In this document: positions 1-10,000 of the stretch, one piece after another | Position numbering within the stretch: the first letter of the stretch is position 1 | Layout: each line of letters opens with the position of its first letter | Source: Odiellus spinosus | Lineage: Eukaryota > Arthropoda > Arachnida > Opiliones > Phalangiidae | Assembly (NCBI GenBank): GCA_963920705.1 | Contig: CAWUCO010000283.1 | Location: 879,770 to 943,769 of the forward strand | Direction of reading: 5' to 3' | Length of the DNA: 64,000 nucleotides | Made by a program: the position numbers and the translations under genes | The notes under the pieces: generated by a model | Databases searched by the model: none | What the model saw: the letters and a program-made list of their open reading frames with translations, nothing else | What the model was told of the DNA's origin: nothing

Positions 1-541
1 CCGTAATATTCGTATGATCTAGGATGTCAATATTTATATCACCAGCCCAGATTACATTACCCACACTAGCAATGATTGGAAGTTGTACATTTAAATCATT
101 CAGAAAATCTTGTATATTTAGACTAGGAGATCTATAGCAACCTATTATTCTATATACCATGTTATTAGGCAAAGTAATGTCTATTAATTTAGTTGTGGAT
201 CCAATTATATTTACTTTATTTTCTATATAGATCAAGTCTTTCCTAATGTAAATACTTATGCCATCATTTTTATTTTTATATTTCCGCGTAGTTGCTGAAT
301 TATAATTGTTAATTGAAAATTCATTAATATCATCTATTTTAAAAGTTTCTGTTAGTATAATAACATCAAACAAAAAATCCAAGGATTCCAAAAATACATT
401 CAACTCGTCGAAGTGTTTATTTAAACTCCGAATATTTAGGTTAAATATCTTTAATCCATTTTTATTAAGGTTATTTCGACATAGAATGCCCTCTAGTTTT
501 TTAATATTTAGGGTTAAAGAAGTATTCAAATTGTTAAACAT
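1..541 (-). CDS. LINE ORF2, N-terminal APE-type endonuclease (partial)
   Basis: Open frame of 180 codons read leftward from an ATG at 541-539; an in-frame stop at 559-557 lies just upstream, so this ATG is the likely start. The translation contains the order of signatures expected of an apurinic-like endonuclease: FNLNIRSLNKHFDEL near residue 35, LTET near residue 70, GISIYIRKDL around residue 95, GCYRSPS around residue 140 and WAGDINID near the break. This domain nicks target DNA for target-primed reverse transcription. The rest of the endonuclease and the reverse transcriptase are outside the window. No stop or frameshift is seen in the visible part, so the copy may be fairly young. The + strand ORF at 306-560 is only its shadow. 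Confidence 0.8.
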   Translation of the reverse strand, partial: MFNNLNTSLTLNIKKLEGILCRNNLNKNGLKIFNLNIRSLNKHFDELNVFLESLDFLFDVIILTETFKIDDINEFSINNYNSATTRKYKNKNDGISIYIRKDLIYIENKVNIIGSTTKLIDITLPNNMVYRIIGCYRSPSLNIQDFLNDLNVQLPIIASVGNVIWAGDINIDILDHTNIT

Positions 542-754
542 TTTTTGTAGGTTACTTTAATGTATTTAATTTTTAACTATATTATTGTAGAGATTTTAGA
601 TCTTCCAATGATTTAATTTTAATCGCTTGTGTGTTATCCGTTTTCCTGATAAATAATTTCCCATCACTGATCCATACGTATTTATAATTTTTAGATTTCG
701 CTAATAATTTTGCTTCGTATAGTAATTTTTTATTAATATTTGTTAGTTGTTCAT

Positions 755-1591
755 TTATGTAAATTCTATTATTTTTAGACCAGGGTCAATATCCTTACCC
801 TTTAGATCTTTAACCGTTTTTATTTGTTTAACCCATTTATCTCTAACTTTTTTTGATGAGCAAATAACACGAATTATTGGTATTTGATTATTTAACCGGG
901 GTAGCCTATAAACGTTATGAATATCATGAATATCATACTTAAGTTTCATCACACCGGCAAGCACTTTTAGAACCTCGTCTAATTGCTCATTTTTCGTACT
1001 TTCTATCCCTGCTATCTCAAAATTTACTAGTAGGTTTTCTTGTTTCAGTTCATTAATGATTATTTCATGATCATTTACTTTTTGAGTAAGATCCTTATTT
1101 TTTAGTACAAGGTCTACATTTTCATTTTTGATTAAATCCATATCATTTTTTATAGTTCCTAATGTCTTCGTAAAGTCATCGATTTTGTCGGAGCAAAATT
1201 GAACCGACTTTTCAATATCATCTATTTTTCTTAGTTTTGCTTCAATATCCGCAATTTTGCTGACTTTGATCTCGATGTCATCAATTTTTTTCATTTTAGA
1301 GTGAATGTCACTTACTTGTTGAATTAATTGATTAATTTCTCTGCTATTTTGGGTGTCATCTAATATTTGATGTTCGTTTGAGGCACTATTCGATCTTGTC
1401 GTTTTGCAAAATTCACACTTCCAGATGGTTTTACGGGATCCCAATTTTCGGTAATTTTCTTCGTTTTTAATTTTAGTACATGAAATATGTAAATAATCAG
1501 CGCAATCTGAACATTGAATAATGTCTTTACTATTATCCTCGAACACTAGAGAGCACTTTTTACACGACTGCATTGAATCAGATAAAATCAC
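755..1591 (-). CDS. LINE ORF1 protein with PHD finger and coiled coil
   Basis: 278-residue intact ORF. Residues about 10-62 form a C4HC3 PHD-like zinc finger (CKKC, CSDC, HISC, CEFC). Residues about 85-185 are rich in heptad-like Ile/Leu/Lys/Asp repeats (several variants of KIDDIEIKVSKI), indicating a coiled coil for multimerisation. Residues about 190-278 resemble the C-terminal nucleic-acid-binding domain of LINE ORF1 proteins (FEIAGI, DIHNVYRLPR, RVICSSKKVRDKWV). It is expected to bind the element's RNA and act as a chaperone. It lies 213 bp upstream of ORF2 in the same direction. An RNA-binding role is known for this class; it is not shown here. Confidence 0.8.
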   Translation of the reverse strand: MILSDSMQSCKKCSLVFEDNSKDIIQCSDCADYLHISCTKIKNEENYRKLGSRKTIWKCEFCKTTRSNSASNEHQILDDTQNSREINQLIQQVSDIHSKMKKIDDIEIKVSKIADIEAKLRKIDDIEKSVQFCSDKIDDFTKTLGTIKNDMDLIKNENVDLVLKNKDLTQKVNDHEIIINELKQENLLVNFEIAGIESTKNEQLDEVLKVLAGVMKLKYDIHDIHNVYRLPRLNNQIPIIRVICSSKKVRDKWVKQIKTVKDLKGKDIDPGLKIIEFT

Positions 1592-1745
1592 AATTTGCTA
1601 ATCTTTCCCGAAGCCGGAGCGCTAAAAAATAGCGACCGCTCGCTTAACCTTACCTAAAATATTTTTGTAAATTTTCAGCATTAGACGTCCAAAAACTGAA
1701 CCCGCAATTATAAGAAAATGAGTTTATCCGAAACACTCTTTTAGA

Positions 1746-1985
1746 AGTGCGCAAATGAGAACAGCTCTTTTGGCAACCGCGCTTTTGGGAAACTGTACTT
1801 TTGGCAAAACTGCGATTTTGAGAAACAGCTCTTATGGGAGTGCGCACATGGGAACTGCTCTTCTGGGAACCGCGCTTTTGGGAAACTGCTCTTTTGGCAA
1901 AACTGCGCTTTTGAGAAACCGCTCTTATGGGAGTGCGCAAATGGGAACTGCTCTTTTGGCAACTGCGCTTCTGGCTACATACCGA
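1746..1985. repeat. Minisatellite, 93-bp unit, about 2.6 copies
   Basis: The block AGTGCGCAWATG recurs at 1746, 1839 and 1932, exactly 93 bases apart. Each unit is built of 15-17-bp subrepeats such as GGAACTGCTCTTTTGG. Because 93 is divisible by three, several frames stay open on both strands; these ORFs are not genes. Confidence 0.85.
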
Positions 1986-2095
1986 AAAGGTTATACTCGA
2001 GTTTCTTGGCAGATTTTAACCAAATTCTAGATATTGAAGCTAGAATGTAGTAATTTAGTCGCTGTTCATTTCAATTTATATTAAAATAAATTTTC

Positions 2096-3010
2096 TTCTT
2101 CTTCTTCGTCCGACTGCGAGTCCGTTTCATTGAGAGTTTGCATTCGAGAGAGAAAATTGTGTTAGGCTCGTGGGGGTACTCTACATTTTTCTATGCTAAT
2201 ACTGAGAATACTAAGAACGAGATAACGGTAGCTTTAGAGATAATAATAACATTGAGCACCGTGAAAGACTGAATATGGGAACTAGCTATGGCTAGCCTCT
2301 ATCTTTAAGAAACGCATAGATAAGAGATAGAGGGGCTTGTAGCTTCTAACGCGCTGCAAAGAAAAAAAATATGTCTAAGTAGAAAGAAACAACAGAGATA
2401 GATAAAAAACAATTGGAAAGCTTGGAGGGGTATAGACGACGATCGGCAAAATATACACTTTCATTCACTGTTTCCATTAGAGAGAGAAATGTGTTAGACT
2501 GACTAGGGACCTCCATACTTTTCTATACCTTTCTGATGTTGAATACTAAGACTGGATTAACAGCTGTTTTTGATAACGATGAAAAATCACGAAAGAATTA
2601 TTAGATAATGGTGAAACGGCATGAAAGAAGGATAATGGAAATAGTCTGGGGCTCCCCTCTTTTTCTAAGAAATGCATAAATAAGAGATAGAGGGGTTTAT
2701 AGCTTTTAACGTGCTGCAAAGATAAGGTGGTATATAGTATTTTGGAAGCCTACACTGGTCTGTATTAAATAAGTACACTGTCTTATTAAATAGAGCAAAG
2801 ATCAGGAAATACAAACATATGTGCTTTGGTTAAAAAGAGATAGACGGTGCCTATTGCCTAGCATTTAAAAAAATTTGATTAAAGCAAGACGGGCTTTTTT
2901 TTGGTCTAAAGTTTAATAATTTTTATCAACAGTTTCATGATGAGGCGCCGCAGGGTAGATAAACTAGGGTATTTCACAATAGCCCCAATGATATATGGAG
3001 GTGAGACTTA
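2096..3010. repeat. Dispersed non-coding repeat family R1, copy 1
   Basis: Resembles 24510-25270 in the same order: CCGACTGCGAGTCCGTTTCA, TTGAGAGTTTGCATTCGA, GGGGGTACTCTA, and near the end CGCAGGGTAGATAAACT. Internally it is an imperfect tandem duplication of about 330 bp; the pieces containing AAGAGATAGAGGGG and GTGCTGCAAAGA occur twice. No coding capacity or terminal repeats are recognised. Confidence 0.65.
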
Positions 3011-3689
3011 AAAAAAGTCTAGACACGTAGGCGTTGAGACAAACTAAATAAGAAATGTAGATATCATTGGCGTTGAGACTAACTCAATATGACTTAGTTC
3101 CAAAGCATACGAACAATAGGAGGGTGATACACGCGTGCATATAGTAGGGGTGGATAATCGAAATGGGGGTAAGAAATCTGTTATTCGGAGTAAATAGGAT
3201 ACGATGGTTTAAAACCGAACGAGAGGCAGACTTGCCCTGTCTTTCTAGTGGTGTAGGAACTTAATGTACAGGTGTACAATGTACCCTCTAAAATCTTTGA
3301 AGGACCTAAAATCGGTCAATATTTGCTGTGGTGCTTAACTGTGTCCCCCAATTCAAAAACGTTACTACGCGCCTGCGCCTTTGGAGAAGAGGGTGTGTGT
3401 GGTGGTTACTATATTTTAAAAAAAATTTCCAAAATATTTTTATCTTTAACAATTTTAATTATTTTTAGTCTTTACGGCTTAGTACCTACAGCTGTGGTTA
3501 GTTTGTGAAACGTTCAAAAGCATTTACTTTAATTTAATTCGGTATAATTTACAATTAATAAACTAATAGAAAAATCGCATTTACTCTCACACATTTACCC
3601 TCAAAACCTAATATTTCATGATATCAACACATGCTACATTTGATGCAACTTATGTTGACGAATACCAACATAGAAAAGACCTTTATCAT
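3011..3689. other. No recognised feature
   Basis: AT-rich sequence without repeats or coding signatures that I can support. Short ORFs at 3272 and 3631 show no recognisable motif. Confidence 0.5.
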
Positions 3690-4490
3690 TTACCATGGCA
3701 AGTTCAGTGCCGTTTTTATTCCAGAAATACTCAATGAACAAGAAGAACATAGTGAAAATTTAATGCAATACATTTTTGAAGTTTCCTTTGGAATTGACTG
3801 GCTAATAGGCTGAATCATTTCATTTTTAATCCAAGTGGAAAGTAAAGATTATACGTTTTATACGAACAAAAATATTCATCTATATCGAAGATACTTATGA
3901 AATAAATTTTGTGACAAGATATTATAAGAAGTTTGAGAACTAAACCAATTATGTTGAGAGTAGTGGCGTACTCTCTCTACTCGATGCGGCTCGAGGGCAT
4001 ATTTTCGAATTAACAAAAAACAATAACCAATAATAACTATTTACGGAATATCATTTCAGCTCAGATTTAATTCCATAACTATTTAATGAACAAGAAAACG
4101 ATAGTGAAAATACTATACTATACAATAAAGTTGAAGTTTTCGTATGGAAATTAAGCGGCAAATTAACCGAATGGTTTCATTTTAAATCTAAGTGAAAAGT
4201 GAAAATTAAACGGATTAAGCCATCAAAATGAAAACAACGGCTTAAGCGGTGTTATTTATACGTAACTCGCAATATTCATCTAAATCGAAAGCACTTTTGA
4301 ATTCAACTGTGTGAACAGAAATTTAAGAACTATAGTTTTATGCTGAGAGTATTGACGTGTTCTTTCTGTGGTGGCTCGAGGGAATATTTTCGAATATGGC
4401 TTAAACAAGAACTGATTCAATTTACTTATAAAAAGATCGAATAACGTGCTGCGATCGAGATTAGAAAGAGATGTCGCGTGCACCATAGTA
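3690..4490. repeat. Degenerate tandem duplication, about 370-395 bp
   Basis: The stretch around 3700-4015 (TTCAGTGCC, AATGAACAAGAAGAACATAG, ATTTTCGAATTAAC) recurs at about 4055-4400 with the same order of blocks (TTCAGCTCAG, AATGAACAAGAAAACGATAG, ATTTTCGAATATGG). The copies are clearly diverged. Confidence 0.6.
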
Positions 4491-4683
4491 TATTTAATAT
4501 TAAACCACAGTTATAGGGCTCCATAATTTAGAACAACAATTATAAAGTTTGTACAATATGTAATAATCATATTTATTAAATTATTTAAATTTAAAATTGT
4601 AAATTTATCATTTTAATTACATAACACTAAATAAAATGAGTTAATTGATTTACTAGTTTTTAATTTTTCCAAAAGCAAACACT

Positions 4684-5506
4684 AATTATACAAAAACGTT
4701 GTGTTGCTTCGCACTTCAAAAAAGTGCATTTATAGGTAAGAATTTCAAACCCGTGAAGGGACAGCAATTATAAATTCACAGTGAAAGAAATATGAAAGTC
4801 ACAGTCTAAGAAATCATAAAGCTATAATTATAATAATTAATATGAATAAAAAAATTACAAAAAAAATACGTATAAATTCGGCCCATCGATACTTTTAATT
4901 ATGTAGAGTTAATGTTTAGAAACTTTTTAAAGAGGCGAATGTTTCGTTTTACAAACTGAAAACTGCAACCATCGCCATTCGATATCACCACTCTAGCTAG
5001 AGTCTAGGAGAAGGGAAAAAGTAAGAGTCAAATAAACATTGGTAGCGGTGTCAGGTGACGATAACACGCGAGTAAAGGTTTGTTAGTGTATACCCCGTGG
5101 TGAAACATATTTAAAAATCTCGAGTCGCATCCAAACCGCAACCCCTCTTAAGATACTGTAATTCTCCACCCTAACAACTAAACATTTTAAAAACGTGAGC
5201 AGGTACTATTTGGTATTATGCTATTGTACCGTTCCACGCATAGTAGGCTTTAAGTTACCATTACCAAGAGTGAATTCTACATAAAATGACAAGTATCGAT
5301 GGGCCGAATTTATACGTAATTTTTTCGTAAATTTTTTATTCATATTAATTATTAAAATTATACCTTTTCGATTTCTTAGACTGTGACTTTCATATTTCTT
5401 TCTCTGTGAATTTATAATTTCTGTACCTTCACGGGTTTGAAATTCTTACCTATAAATGCACTTTTTTGAAGTGCGAAGCAAAACAGCGTTTTTGTATATA
5501 TAATTT
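4684..5506. mobile_element. Foldback/MITE-like element FB1 with about 215-bp inverted arms
   Basis: Left arm 4684-4895 and right arm 5291-5506 are reverse complements. Both contain, reading inward, TATACAAAAACG, TGCTTCGCACTTCAAAAAAG, TTTCAAACCCGTGAAGG and CGGCCCATCGATACTT. The centre of about 395 bp has no ORF. The outer ends match the element at 34788-35297 (GTTGCTTCGCAC and AAACCCGTGAAGGGACAG), so they form one family. No transposase is present and no clear target duplication was identified. Confidence 0.8.
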
Positions 5507-5869
5507 GTGGTTAACAAAGAATTTATCCGAGATTCAAATGTCTGAAAAAAGCCTAATTATCAATGGATATCTCAAGTTATTCATTATCCGATTCCGAGAT
5601 CTACGTAAAACTAGATAAATAGTTTATTTTTTTAAGCAAACGGATAATATTTGAATGGAGTATTTGATTTTTGTCATGGTAATAGAATAATGATACAGGA
5701 CACTTATTTACGAAAAACTCATGACTTTTATCAAAAATAATAAACTTAAGCCGGGATGTTGTAAATTGACATCTTATCGCGGCGACACAGTAGATCAAAC
5801 ATATCATTAATATAAAATATTTTCATGCCTAACGCGGGCTTTGTAGAGTGTACACTGAAAATTTGGAAA
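5507..5869. other. No recognised feature
   Basis: AT-rich sequence between the foldback element and the assembly gap; a 68-codon minus ORF (5601-5807) has no recognisable motif. Confidence 0.5.
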
Positions 5870-6069
5870 NNNNNNNNNNNNNNNNNNNNNNNNNNNNNNN
5901 NNNNNNNNNNNNNNNNNNNNNNNNNNNNNNNNNNNNNNNNNNNNNNNNNNNNNNNNNNNNNNNNNNNNNNNNNNNNNNNNNNNNNNNNNNNNNNNNNNNN
6001 NNNNNNNNNNNNNNNNNNNNNNNNNNNNNNNNNNNNNNNNNNNNNNNNNNNNNNNNNNNNNNNNNNNNN
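5870..6069. other. Assembly gap, 200 N
   Basis: Exactly 200 unknown bases directly beside a TA microsatellite. The round number suggests a placeholder of unknown true length. ORFs crossing it are meaningless. Upstream exons of the channel gene could be hidden here. Confidence 0.99.

Positions 6070-6129
<60 letters not shown>
6070..6129. repeat. (TA)n microsatellite
   Basis: Pure TA dinucleotide run of 60 bp adjoining the gap; probably the reason the assembly broke here. Confidence 0.97.
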
Positions 6130-6131
<2 letters not shown>

Positions 6132-6203
6132 AAAATCTACTAGGGGGAAACTTCGTACTTATTTATTTGCTTTATTGAATGTTTCTGCGCATTACTATGA
6201 GAT

Positions 6204-6715
6204 AGAGCTCGGAATCGGATCGATCCATTATCTTCTATTATTCGTATATTTTCAGATATTTTATTCAAGGATAAATTGTTTGTAACGAAAACAATGAAAT
6301 TTCTATATTCGTATAATTGTTAAACGTATAAGGTTTACCCGAAGATAAGCCTTCGCCGCTTTATCAACCTACAAATTACTCGTTTTCAAACGTATACCGA
6401 TGGATAAGAAACATTCGCGTTTCCAAAATTAGTCTAAAATATAAGACAAGTATTTCAAATTGATTTTTAATTCGAAGAATATGAATAAAACGACGAAACT
6501 AAGATTTTATATCATCTTTTTATTCTTTATTTTTCACGAAAATTGATTTTGAATGTTTTTTATCTGAACGTATAACGAGGATAATATTCTAAGAAAAGGC
6601 CATTTTTGGATAAAAACGGATATGGATTGTTTTTTTACTTTATCTTCGAATAAGTTAACTCGAATGAAAAATAGACTATTTTTAATCAAATAGGCATAGA
6701 TAATATACATCAGAA
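6204..6715. mobile_element. MITE family M1, copy 1 (right end missing)
   Basis: Starts with TAGAGCTCGGAATCGGATCG and is collinear for about 500 bp with 8252-8768 (shared blocks include TCGTATATTTTCAGATATTT, CAAATTACTCGTTTTCAAAC and CTTTATCTTCGAATAAGTTA). The inverted right terminus seen in copy 2 is absent here. Non-coding. Confidence 0.75.
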
Positions 6716-6779
6716 TTTATAAATTATAGGAAAATGTATCATTTTTGTCATTAATTGTGTGAAATCTGTATGTTTTCAG

Positions 6780-7039
6780 TGGTAATCGAGAAGTGAGTCG
6801 ACACAGTCGTTCGCGAATAACGTCAAGAAGAAGCTTAAGACTCGAGCAAAACAATCCACGTCGTCAGAATTTAGCTCGTTGGGGAAACATTTTAACTAGA
6901 CTTTTAATGTTGGCCGCTTGCTCCTATTACACGATCACATTCTTAGTGGAATACTTCACGTATCCCACAGTTATGGCCATGCATAAAAACGCCCAAGACA
7001 AGTCAGTTTTCCCTACCATCGTTCTGTGCAACTCGAACT

Positions 7040-7040
<1 letters not shown>
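6780..7040 (+). CDS. DEG/ENaC exon 1 (first traced): N-terminus, TM1, FPTIVLCN
   Basis: Acceptor TGTTTTCAG ends at 6779 and donor GTAAAT starts at 7041. The frame begins with one base of a split codon and has no in-frame ATG before TM1, so an upstream exon supplies the start. It encodes an Arg/Ser-rich cytoplasmic tail, a hydrophobic TM1 (LLMLAACSYYTITFLV), YFTYPTV, then FPTIVLCNSN, the hallmark FPAVTICN-type motif. The His-Gly gating motif usually found before TM1 is not visible. The exon ends with two bases of a codon. Confidence 0.88.
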
Positions 7041-7079
<39 letters not shown>

Positions 7080-10000
7080 TAATCTGGCTCGGATTAATTA
7101 AGGAGTTGAGCAATTATGATGCTTTAAATGCTTTAACTAATTTTAATTTTCAAATACTACTTCATGGCACTATGGTCGCCTGATTTCGCTATAGTAGTGT
7201 ACATCTATATATTTTTGACATTTTAATTTTGAACAAGTCTATAAACCGGTACTATACAGGTTTATTGAAATAGAAACTTAATGTTAACTAGTAATAGTTA
7301 TTTGGTAAATAATTCTAAGGCTTTGGTTGTTTTTTCTAACGGTCAAATAATCTTATTAGATCTAAGTCAATTTTTCCAAGTTATACACATATATCCTTCC
7401 ATAAAAATAAATTTACATTTTTACAATCCATAAGCTCGTTGTACATGTCGTGGTAAAGCTAGTTAACTATATTTTCATTTATCCACGGGCTGTTATTATT
7501 AAAAATGTATTTTTTCGCGTCAAGTATCGTCGTATTTTATTTATTTTACTCCTATTATTAAAACAAGAGTGAAAATGAATTTTGTTGGTAATTAGTGTAC
7601 CTGTTTAAGTAATAAAACTGCAGTAAATATGTCTATAAACTCGAGAAGACAACGAAGGAAATATCTAATTGGAACGCTTCAGGGAAGACAATATAGCCAA
7701 GCGCGGCCCGCCTAAATTCCGTCCCTCTCTCCCGACTCAAATTATCGAGCTGAAGATTCCAAACCACTAGAGATGATTTTTTTAGCTATTTTTAAGTGAT
7801 GGGCTATGACGTAATGGGCTGGACCTTTGTTGATAGTACTAACTCGTAGCTTAAGCTATACGAGCCGTTGTTTACTTTTATGGAATAAAGTTATAGACTT
7901 TTGATAAATACGATTGAAGCTTTTGCTATTTCGAAAACTATTCTGTATCAATTTAATTTTGTGGTAAATATTATCAGGGTACAAAAATCGTATTTTTGCA
8001 AGCGAGCTATTGAAGAAGATGATGAAGCCGTCAAATGGAAATTGTTAGAAGGCTCTTCCGATCAGACGAGAAAGTTGTGTAATCGTAACTCTGAATATGA
8101 GGTCATACCCTAACTGTATAAAGGATAATTCCATCTTGAATATAATTCCGTATTTAACCAGAGAAATAGTTTATAATTGGATTGAAAAAAGGTTAGAACT
8201 AAGCCTTGGCGTTTGGATAAACAACATCATCAAGAGATAATAATTGTAGCTAGAGCTCGGAATCGGATCGATTATCTTTCGTTATTCGTATATTTTCAGA
8301 TATTTTATTTACGGATAAATTGTTTCTAACTAAAAAATGAACTTTGTCTATTCGTATAATTGTCAAATGTACAATTTTTACCCGAAGATAAGCGTTTGGC
8401 GCTTTATCTATCTACAAATTACTCGTTTTCAAACGTATAACGATGGATAAGAAAAATATTTCAAATTGACTTTTATTTCGAAGAATATAAATAAAATAAC
8501 GAAACTAAGATTTTAAATCATCTTTTATTCGTTATTTTGTCACGAAAATAAATTTTGAATTTTTTTATCCTCAGCGTATAACGCTGATAATATTCTAAGA
8601 TAAGTTACCATTTTTGGATAAAAACGTATATGGATTATGGATTTTTACTTTATCTTCGAATAAGTTAACTCGAATGAAAAATAGTCTATTTTTAATCAAA
8701 TAGATAATATACATCCGAATTTAGTAGATTTTATCCAATTAATAAAAATTATACGAATTCTGAGCTCTATTCCGCGTTAACATGGAATTATATATTATGA
8801 TGGAAGATTCCACAAAAAAAAATGTAAAATCTACGCAGTTTTGGAACAACAATTTGACCGAATTGTACTGCGATGATAATCAGAGCAAAATGATGACGAA
8901 AATTATGAGTATTTACGATTTCTATATGCTTCTAACGGAAGAAGAAAAGTGAAACGCGTCGCAGGAAATTTCGAAATTCATTTCCAGCTGTCTCTTTAAC
9001 GGCCAAGCGTGCGACCACAAGTAACAAAAAGGATTAAAATAAAATCCCAATTGAGATTTAAATAAATCCTAACGGTTTTTTTTTTTTTTAGAAATTTCAC
9101 TAGAGTCAAAACGGCAATTTTCGGCAACAATTGTTTTCGTACAACTTCAGTTTTACATCGAGTTCTTACGGATTCGTTAGCGGTAATCAATTTTATCATA
9201 CTTAATTTTTCGAACTAAATAACACTATTTGGATCATTCCATAAATGCAGTAACGATAGACGATAATATAAATTCTGACTTCGTCCCAACCTTGAAAAAA
9301 GCAACAACTTCGGTAGAAACGGGTTCTATTTAACGGATCTTTTTGTTAGTTTCAAGGTTGGAAAAAGTATAGATTATCCTATACTTTGAACCAACCTTGA
9401 AAGGACCCATCTTCAATACAAACGGGTGCTTTTTAACGGCTTTACAAGATTATTTTATAATAAGGCCTATTGGAATACAATGTTTTAAAGTATACAGGGT
9501 GTTTCGAAAATGGTTGTAGAACCGAGCTACAATGGGTTCTATGGGTCATTTGAAGACGAAAATGTTATATGACGTTTTGTCGTACGAGACGCCGTTTAAG
9601 AGTTACGAAATGAATCATGTACGGATGACCCCTTATCGTACATGTACATTAATTAACGTATACTCAATGCTAAAATCGAATTTTTATCAAGCACTTGCTT
9701 TTAAAATACCAGTTAAATAATTAAGCGTATTTTGTCATTGAGTATACGTTTATTAATGTACGATAAGGGGTCATCCGTACATGATTCATTTCGTAACTCT
9801 TAAACGGCGCCCGTACGACAAAACGTCATAGAACATTTTCGTCTTAAAATGACCCATAGAGCCCACTGTATCTCTGTAACAAACCACGGGTAAATCAAGC
9901 TTCAAGTTTACAACAAGACATATTACGATTGGTATGGTGGTTTCTGAAAGTTTTGTCGTCAAAGCTTTCGCCCAAGGAGAGAGGAAACAAGATGGTCAAG

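Larger units (their letters stand above)
1..1640 (-). mobile_element. CR1/L2-like non-LTR retrotransposon, cut by the window edge
   Basis: Two minus-strand reading frames in LINE order: a PHD-finger ORF1 (755-1591), a 213-bp spacer, then ORF2 beginning at 541 and running off the left edge. The 5' leader lies at about 1592-1640. PHD-type fingers in ORF1 together with an APE-like endonuclease at the start of ORF2 are typical of the CR1/L2/Daphne group. The clade call is inference because the reverse transcriptase lies outside the window. Confidence 0.75.

Noticed and set aside
5825-6285. ORFs crossing the N gap into (TA)n
   Set aside because: They consist of unknown residues and Ile-Tyr repeats from the microsatellite.
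8949-8965. A 16-nt intron (GTG...CAG) that would remove the TGA in exon 3
   Set aside because: Far too short for a spliceosomal intron.
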